From positions 1,445,501 through 1,509,500 of the forward strand of contig SMSO01000005.1 in assembly GCA_004764695.1 (NCBI GenBank): a stretch of DNA of 64,000 nucleotides, read 5' to 3'. Positions 56,086-64,000 of the stretch are shown here, in pieces. Within the stretch, counting starts at the first letter, position 1, and every line of letters begins with the position of its first letter. The position numbers and the translations under genes were made by a program. The notes under the pieces were generated by a model. That model searched no databases. It was not told where the DNA came from and worked only from the letters and a program-made list of their open reading frames with translations. Source of the DNA: Schizochytrium sp. TIO01 (lineage: Eukaryota > Sar > Bigyra > Thraustochytrida > Thraustochytriidae).

Positions 56086-57388
56086 TTACTGAGGATACAT
56101 TTTGGCTGTGGCAAGGTAAAACTCGCGATAGCGAGCTTTATAGAGCTTGTCGCCTTTCACTGTTGGGTGAAGGAACAGGTGGTTCTTGAGAGCCTGGAAG
56201 AAACCAAATTCCACCTGTGCACTGTTAATCAAGCTAACATGTACAGATGACAACTTGGAAATAAGAAGTCCAAGCGCTTCATAGATTGAGTTTTCAGCCT
56301 TCTCATACTGCTCATTAATAGTGTGCAGCTCAAACAGCTGCATCCGCTTTTTCTCGCTGAGTTTGGATCTGTCCAGCTGGCCCCGGCGGGCAGCCTCATA
56401 GTCTGCGTGAAGCTTTCGCGATTTACGGAACTTGCGGTCCAACACGAGGCGCATATGGCGAAGCGCCTTGCGGTCTCTGTCCAGAGAATCAATCACACGA
56501 ACCGCACGCTCAAAAAATGATATTTGTTCACAAGTCTGGACATACCTGCGTAAGGCCTCGAGGTCAACGTCTAAAGCTCTTGAACTGTCATGTCCATCCA
56601 AGTATACATCCACAGACCTGATGGTCTCGTTTGCACGTTTTACGAAGCTATGCAAAATCTCCCCTTCGCGCATAATACGTTTACGAAGTCCTGGAAGGTC
56701 ATCATACCGCTCACGAATATGTTCTGGCTCAATAGAGCAGGTATGCATAAACTTCTGCTTCGCCACGGACCAGCGCTCCTCGCGAGAAGGCTGGCCGCAA
56801 ATCTACTGTTTGCAATTGATCTCCCGTTGTGAAAAATGTGTCAAGGCCTTCACGATAGACACCTTGAAGCCACTGTAGAGTACGGCCGAGGTCAGAGCTG
56901 GAATGAACAGCCTCTCGGCGAGATCTCTTTTTCTGTGGCCTTCTCGAATGATGAGGATGTGACTCCCGTGAATACCCTTCGACATCTCGATTTCCCTGAA
57001 TGTGCTCACCAGAGAGCGATGAGGATGCTGATGAGTCCGAACCAAACGGAGTAGATAGCGAGGACTGCGAAAGGTAATCATCGTCTGAGTCGTTAGAGAA
57101 CTCAGGCTCATCGAAGGTTGCCGCTGTCGGAATAGCCACTGTGTACTCTTGGTGGCGGCGGTGTTGATGGTTGTGGTGATTGTGATGATTTTGACGACCA
57201 TGCGGCGGTGGTGGCGGAGCTCTTCTCTGCTGCTCTTTTGGTTGGGGTTGAGCACAATTGGGATTATAGGACGTAGTCGAATTATCTTGGGGGTTTTGTT
57301 CTTGTGGTTTAATATAATTCTCAATTATCCAGTCCGTCGCAGCAGCGCGTACATGCGGGGCAAGCGCCTCTGCAATGTAACCGAGCAT
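56086..57388 (-). CDS. BAR-like helical protein, frame change between two halves
   Basis: The 5' half (57388 to about 56830) encodes MLGYIAEALAPHVRAAATDW, then a disordered P-, H- and S-rich stretch. The 3' half (about 56805-56086) reads in another frame and encodes about 230 helical residues with the Y/K/E pattern of a BAR or related membrane-curving domain, for example FFERAVRVIDSLDRDRKALR and ending near FFQALKNHLFLHP. The two frames overlap at 56729-56766. The second frame's own first ATG is at 56748, inside the first frame's end, so two independent genes seem unlikely. A small intron is plausible, since AG acceptors near 56785-56815 all fit phase 0. I found no convincing phase-0 donor, and a frameshift is the alternative. 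Confidence 0.55.
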
Positions 57389-60300
57389 GCTATTCTTGTT
57401 TTAATTATACTTTCTGCCAGCTTTTGTGCTTTGGAGTGGAGTGGTCTGCTTCTTTACTTGTCCGAACAATCTTCTTCACTGAGGGTGTTTTGAATGCTTG
57501 AGGGAGGTTACGGGTTTGCAAACTAGTGCCGGTGAGCAGTTACTCTGTACTTTGTTACGTTGACTCGATATTTTAATAGAAAGTAAAGTGTGAGTGAGAG
57601 AAGTCCAGCTCGCAGATGTTCTCCGGAGAACGTACAACCGTGGCAGCGAGTCTCGCTGAAGCGCCGATGCTTGCTTGCTTCGGCTGCCTCCTGTTTACTA
57701 CGACCGCAAGGTCTGGCCACCCTGTTGGCACCTGGTGGGACGCTTGCTTTCTTGCAAGGTTTCCAGAGCCTCGAACTCTCAGTTATCTATCTAGCTAGCT
57801 AACTAGATAGGCAGTGTAATTCAAGCCAACACCCTCACGTCGCTACTAGCGGCCTTCGAGCTGGCCCAGGATGTGTTAGTTCTCCGTTGGGAGTCTCCAC
57901 GTTCTTGTGCTCTTTAAGAAAGTTCGTAAAAGAAGTCAAACGAAAATTCGTAGCTCTGGTCGTTCAATTCTTAAGAGTCCAGGGTAGCCAATTAGGCGCC
58001 CAGCTCGCGCTGTCCCCTGTTATCAAGTTCTTCGTCCGTTCTTCCGCGCTTAACTTCTGCGAGGCCTCGCTCACTGAAAGGAGCGACACAGGATTCTGGC
58101 GCAGCAGAATGGAATCTTCTCCACTTCAGCACTATCCTCTGTACGTTCGGTCTACTCGGCAGAGTCTGCCCTAAGCTTGGAGTGCTAGACCTCTCAGAGG
58201 CAAGAACTCACAATAGCCTAATGCTCTCTTTCTTTCTTCAAGAGCTCCAACTTTCAGTTCTTCCTGAAAAGGAGCCACACAGACCTCCTGTCTTCTACCT
58301 TCGCAAAGAAGGCTCCAGGAAACGCAACCGAGCAGGCTTCCCTGCTGAAGTGGTCTATCTTCTCTGACCTGTTCACACTCTTGAGTTCTGACACCACGCA
58401 ATGATCCTTGCTGTCGTCGAGTCGCTGCGAGCGAAGAAGAACTCCTCAAACGAAATCAACGAGATCGATGGGAAAACAGAACAGAAAACAGAACAGAACA
58501 GAAGATAGAGAACAGAGAACAGAGAACAGAACAAGGAAAAGGTCAAAGAGGCGTCCGAAAGGGAGAGAGAGAAAACAAGCAAGCGAGCAGAGGCTCTGTT
58601 CTCGCGTTGCGGTGCTGCAGGTCTTGACGATGGTCGAGAGCTTACTCTCTTTCTCCTCTTCTCCAGTCAGCTTCTTCTCCCCGAGCAACCCCAGTGCGCA
58701 AGGCAAGCGAGCGGTTTGGAGGACTGACTTTCAAGAAAAGGAATGCGGGAACGGAGCAAACACGATGATGATGATGATGATGGAGTGAAACTCAGCCAGA
58801 GCACGCTCGCTCGCTGCAAAGACCCTTCTTGCAGCCGGGGTACCTGTGGAACTGAGCAGGGCTCGTGCCCAGTTCTGCCGGTGGCCGCCTGTCAGCAGCT
58901 TCTTCAAGCGACAGAGAGCTCAGGAGCGGCGCTGCGCCCTGCGCTTTCAAATCGATGCTCGCTTTCTGGTTCTCGCTTTGCCGCCGGCAGCAGAAGCGAA
59001 CGCGACTACGGGTTCCCCTCACAAAGCTACCGTCGTTGACTGTGGTGTCAACCCCAATAAACCCTCGCATCTTGCCTGCTTTTCGCTTCCCGCCCTTGGG
59101 GTACCCGCGCCCATATAAATAAAGTGGGAGATCTCCTGCTGTGGGACTGCGGGGGAGCTGGATATCGCGCTGGTGGAGCTGAACGTGGAGACGAAAGAGT
59201 AGAGCTTTGAATCGCTGCGGGGGAACCCGCACTTCATGGGCGTTGGTTGGGAAAGTTAAGTTCGAGTAATTTGCAAAATGATTTCTCTATATCCTGGTTC
59301 TCTGCGATGCTTGGGCTGCTGCACTTCATGCTGCTGAGGCGCTCTGGAGACGGTCTGGCGTGTCCCCCATTCCAATATTGGGTGCGTGGATCGAAGTCTT
59401 CTCTCGGATTCGTGGCGCCACGTCTACCTCGCTTTTCCAGTCCTCCAGGTTTCTCCTGCCAGGAGACAGCAAGGGGGGTCTTTTTTCTTTTTCTTTTTCT
59501 TTTTTTATCAATGATTGATAAATAAAATGTTTACTTTCCTTTTTCTTTCATCTCTTTCTCCTGTTTCAAGTTCGATTTTGAAGGGAATTTACGCTGTTTC
59601 AAGTTCCCCCCCCCCCTGTTACAGTATATAGTAAGTAGGTGCCTAGCAGGGCCTAGGGTCTATTCTCCTCTTCTTAGTTTACTCTCCACTATGGTTTCGC
59701 CTATGTGAAGCCGTACCATACTATCGTGTTTTAGTTTACTTTCTTTCTTTCTTTCTTTTCTTTCTCTAAGACGCGAAGATAAGAGTGTCTCACCTCACTA
59801 AGTACGTATCTCCAATGAGTTGAGTTGACAGAGAGTATCTGAGTACGAGGGTCGATATTGAGGTTGTTTCATCTCTGTTTCAGTCAGCTTGAAGGTCTCT
59901 TTCTTTCCCTTTTGGTTTCCCTCTCTCTTTCTTTCTTTCCGCCTTCATTCAGCGGCGTACTTGGCGTCTCCTAGGCTTTTCCTTGAGAGGGCGCATAGCA
60001 CCCCCTCCTGGTTCTTCCGGAGCGGCGTTCTGTTCCCCCATGCTCGCCGTTCTCTTCTGTTTGTAACAATGCTTATGTGAGTCCTAGCAGGCGGTGTTCT
60101 GACTGACTGAATGCATGAATGAATGAATGAATGAATGAATGAATGTCTGTTTGATCGAAGTAGTAAAGAAATTCATTGGTGGTTCTTTCTTTCATCGCAG
60201 ACCCCGATTTCCAGCCTGAGGAAGGGCCCAACTCGAGCAAATTATCGCTACAAGGAGAAGAAAGTTGGTGCTATTGCGTGCTCTTTCGCTGTTTCTGCTG

Positions 60301-62001
60301 AGGTTACTGTCGCAGAGCTTAGCTTAGATCGAGCTGCTTCGAGTGTGAGACTCAGAGTTGCGGAATTCGCTGACTCCAGCTAGCGAGCTACCTCAATAGC
60401 ACTTACCTAGGGCCTACTAGGCCGCTCGCCTCTAAAGCATGGACATGTGAAAATCTCTTCAGAAGCTCCAAAGGTTTGTTCTTCTGAATGGTTCCAATGG
60501 TTATCGCGGTGCTTCGACATGGTCATAAGGGCAGAGCAGGCGTATGTGCTGAGTCGATAGCGAAAACAGCCGTGTTGTATTGGGCCTATAACAATGATGA
60601 TTGCAGTTGCTGTTATTCCCTGTTTCATGATAAATGTGCATATTGCTAGCTTTGCGAGGCACTACAGCGCAGTAGGCTACTGCTACTGAGAGCAGCTGAC
60701 TTTGAGCATTTATTTATTTGCTTCTTTTTTTATTTTATATATTAAAAAAAAATAAAGTTAACTAAAGTTATTTATTTTGGTATTGTAATTGTAATTTTGA
60801 AAGTTTAATTAAGATTGAAAAAAATAATAAAAAATAAAAAATAAAAATACGTACGGGCCTATCATAATATAGTAACTTCATCTGACTGTGTTTCTTTCTG
60901 TAGAAGGCATTTCTTCTGCTTATCAGGGCCTTCGAAGCTGACGTCGCGAGGAATTTCTGTTTCGAGGAGGCTCCAAGGCAGGGAGGATGTTGAGTAAAGA
61001 ACTGCCGCAGTTCTGAGGGATTATGGGCCGCAGTTCAATTTGTTTGACGAACGAAGCGGAAACTAACTGCAGTTCGGGTGGTTCGTTGGTTCTCAACGAA
61101 TCAGGAATTAGTCAGCTCGCCAGCTAGTAGTTATTACCCAGACACTAGCTTTAAAAGTTTTTAAGATAAAATTTTGATTGACGCATACATGTTTCACCTT
61201 CAAGTTTGCGAAAGTTTATGTGAGAGCTGGGTCCTCCAACCCGAAGGCTCAGACCTGGAGACGACTTCGCACGGAACGTGGGCTATCTGATGCAAAAGAC
61301 TTGAAGCATCATCCAAACGCAAGGCCGCTAAGAGCTCGCGCAAATATCAACGCAGATATACCGTTTCTTGCAAGACTTCGCGCCTCCGTTTTGTTTGACT
61401 GCTCGGTGTTTATGTTTGTTTCTCTAATTAGAGGTTAATCATAAATGTATATAGGTGGTACCTGTACCCAGAGACTAAAGCAAAACACAGCGGGTACATT
61501 GAAACCTTGAACCATCTTCAATTTACCCAAAATCATGGGCAATCTTAGGTGTATTTGGGAAACCATTGCAAAGCATCGGTGTCGAGAAAGTCACCCGATT
61601 CGAGTTGAGTGGACCCTTGGATGTCACATGCCACCCGGGTTTTCGAGGTCAATAACTTGCTTTAGAATTTTTTTAAATTGTTTTTTAAAATAATTAATTT
61701 AAAATGAATAATTTGATCTACAAAAATAAATAACTTTAGAAAACAAAATACAGCAGAAAACAAAACCAACAGAGCTCTCTCTGCACTACGATGGCCAAAA
61801 CCATGCATGGCCCAAGCCAAGTCTCGCTCTGCTCGCCAAACGATTCAAGAAGAAAGCAGCTTGAAGAGTGCGGGTCCGGATCCTGGCCATGCCGACGCAT
61901 GCGCTGACCAAGGTTATGCTCCGCTCGCCAGGTTTGGAAGACGAGGTTTCTACAATAATTATTTAAACGCTGAATTCACGAGCTGGTTGGGCTCGCACAT
62001 T

Positions 62002-62036
<35 letters not shown>

Positions 62037-62953
62037 CGCAGTTTTTCCCACCAAAAAGGAAAATGGAGCCCCTCTCTTGGTATCTCTTGAGCTGTCGATA
62101 TCTCTCGATACCTTTGTTTGTTTCTGAGGCGCTGCTGCAGCTCAGCTCAGGCTGCCGCAACAGCGATGGCAAACAAGTTGCACGCAACGAAGAGGTGCAA
62201 AACCGAGGACCGCCTCAACGCCACGCGAGCTTGTGCAAGAGGGCGACTTGGAGAAGGTACGAGTTCTCCATCTTTCATTTCTTGAAGATATTCAAGTCTG
62301 AAGTTCTCACCTCACCTCTCTTGAAAGAGGCAATGTAAGAAGCATTTCGTGGTGATCGCAGAACTTGGACAAAGCTATCTATATCTATCGACTTGAGGAC
62401 GTGGCGGCGAAGAAGATAGATCCGTACCCGGCTGCGCCAAAGCCGTCGCCGTCGTCACCGCCCGCATGCATGTCGCGGAAGCCGAGTCGGCCAGGCAGGT
62501 CGTCTCCACCGGGAACTAACTCCTTGTGCAATGTCGTTCGAGTTTGGAGGTCCGCAGAGCTCGCCAGCTGCTCAGTACTTGCCCGCTTCAAGACGCTTGG
62601 CCAGAGTTCTGGGGCTGCGCGGCGAGCGAGATGAAGAACGTGTACCGTTCGGGTCTCGGCGCAGAAGCTGCAAGAGAAAGAAGAAGAATAAAGAAGAAGA
62701 AGAAGAAGAAGAAGAAGAAGAAGATGATGATGACGAAAGTACACGAATTGACAAATTCACACCAAGCATAGGAAAGAGAACGAGAGCACAGCAAGGAGCG
62801 AATGGACGCTACAGAGCAGGCACATGGAATGAAGCATGGACGATGCAGAGCTAGGCTGTCTGCGAGGAGCCCTGGACGTTCTGCAGACAAAGTCGCGTGC
62901 TTGAGGAGCGATCCCGTTGGGGTCTGCTCGAGCTCGCGAGCTTTGGTACCTGA
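57389..62953. other. Gene-poor, repeat-rich terminal stretch
   Basis: GC-rich islands (about 57600-59500 and 61840-62660) alternate with AT-rich DNA (about 60700-60850). Arrays include GATG (58765-58780), GAAT (about 60115-60144) and TTTC (about 61999-62036). A segment at 62164-62256 contains RELVQEGDLEK in one frame followed by a GTACGAG donor-like site, reminiscent of an ankyrin protein's first exon, but the frame is broken nearby. No intact gene is supported. Confidence 0.45.
62688..62724. repeat. GAA trinucleotide array
   Basis: About twelve GAA units followed by GATGAT. The Glu-run frames that span it are by-products. Confidence 0.9.
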
Positions 62954-63166
62954 AATGACACCAATGGTTCTGGTCCTGGCCAGCGGGAAGTTTCTTCGAT
63001 TCGAGGTCAGAACTTGGAGTCTGCGAACTTGAAGAACACGGATGTTTACTCAGAAATGCAAATGCTGAAGGCCGAAACTGCGCTGCGACCCGCAAGCGGC
63101 TTGGATGCGGACGGCAAGAGCGCGTATTCTTTCTCTTGGAGAAACGACGCCAAAGAAGACAGCTAG
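62954..63166 (+). pseudogene. Coding-like fragment without start, unknown family
   Basis: A plus frame open from just after TGA (62951-62953) to TAG (63164-63166), 70 codons. It contains SANLKNTDVYSEMQMLKAE and SAYSFSWRNDAKEDS, with amino-acid use typical of real protein and no early Met. It could be a terminal exon or a gene relic; the family is not recognised. Confidence 0.28.
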
Positions 63167-64000
63167 AGCTGGGTCCTCTTCTTCACTTCCTGCGCTTCGA
63201 GGAAGGGCACATTCACTCACATGCTTACAAATTAACACCTTCGGCGAGCGAGCCGGAGAAGGTCTTCAAGATCGTGTCGGTGTTGCAATGAAATAGCAAA
63301 CCATCAGCTGCCACCCATTCGATCACATCAACTAGATAGCTAGCTAGCTAGCTAGCTAGAGCTAGGTCTATAGCTGGCTGCTGCAACACATCTGGTTGTG
63401 CGGGGCTGTGCGGGGCTCGAGGTGAGTGTGGTGCTGGCGAGGACGCTTGCTCAGACGATCTGCACAATTTTGTGCAAGAATTTAGTCTCACAGAAAGCTG
63501 ACCAAAACATAATGATGGGAAGGAACAAGAGAAAGGCCCAGCTCGAGGCTCCGAGCATTTGTAAAATGCTGACAGGAAGAATAAGCGCGGCTGCTTGCCT
63601 ATCTATCTGTCTGCCTCAGTGATTCTCGTTTCATTTATTACGAAGTGAACAACAAGAGCACTCGGTGGACGGAGAGGGCCGAGGACCCATATAATGGGTG
63701 GTTGTCTTGGTCTGAGTTCTTACCCATGTCAAAGTCTTCGTAGGAGTTGCACAACTGCTGAGAATCAATGGTGCATACATTGACGGGACCAACTTTGCAA
63801 AGATGGAGGACAACTGAGAATAGGCCTCGAATAGCAAAGCTTGTGCGGCAAACAATTTGCTACAACGAGGATGACAATGTCCAAGTTGCCTCAGCAAAGA
63901 TGACAATGGCTAAGTTCAGGTGGAACTTGAGAAGTAAAAACTAGTGATCAAGATTACATGGGTGTGGAAAAACTACTCTGGAGCTGACGAGAGGGCGGCT
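63167..64000. other. Terminal stretch, no gene seen
   Basis: Contains a TAGC array (about 63336-63360), each unit bearing the self-complementary AGCT. Remaining frames are short and overlap on both strands. Nothing is supported, though a gene could continue past the window. Confidence 0.5.

Noticed and set aside
62531-62854. 107-codon frame with a Glu/Asp run
   Set aside because: The acidic run comes from the GAA/GAT array; flanks show no recognisable domain.

Overview
The window is nuclear DNA of a unicellular eukaryote. It encodes eukaryote-only machinery: COG4 of the Golgi tethering complex, the nonsense-mediated-decay factor SMG8, the 40S biogenesis factor SLX9, a RhoGAP and RhoGEF pair and an ER J-protein. 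Genes are far apart and nearly intronless, and the spaces between them are packed with tetra- and pentanucleotide arrays. Few introns, long low-complexity linkers, ankyrin fusions and secreted T/P-rich proteins suggest a stramenopile protist, most likely a labyrinthulomycete (thraustochytrid). That assignment is inference. I see no rRNA, tRNA, CRISPR array or transposon protein.

Layout. 1-5759 is gene-free and rich in short repeats. 5760-7789 (minus) is a two-exon RhoGAP, and 8757-11210 (plus) is a tandem-DH RhoGEF transcribed divergently from it. 11408-12097 (minus) is a cysteine-rich one-pass membrane protein, with a possible tiny secreted ORF at 12322-12480. 12.5-25 kb is a gene desert with large microsatellites and GC-rich islands holding coding-like fragments. 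25047-27314 (plus) is an ankyrin protein and 29149-31425 (minus) is SMG8.

34454-44735 is the most dynamic part. A block of about 4 kb is present twice in direct orientation (34454-38575 and 40981-44735). Each copy carries a secreted vWA-like/PAN/ConA-like protein with an acidic C-terminal repeat. The spacer between the copies is a patchwork: a broken COG4 fragment, a copy of the 27.76-28.10 kb segment, the SLX9 gene with a TTTAG/TTTAC array, and then the rest of the same segment (28.1-28.24 kb).

After the block come COG4 (46000-48663, plus), an ER J-protein (49266-50414, minus), a prolyl-4-hydroxylase-like/ankyrin fusion (52757-55612, plus) and a BAR-like gene with an unresolved frame change (56086-57388, minus). 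From 57.4 kb to the end I find no intact gene.

Functionally, the RhoGAP and RhoGEF could tune one small GTPase in opposite directions. COG4, the ER J-protein and the surface proteins belong to the secretory pathway. SMG8 and SLX9 act in RNA surveillance and ribosome assembly. The main novelty candidates are the duplicated surface-protein block, with amino-acid change concentrated in one domain, and the patchwork spacer built from neighbouring sequence.
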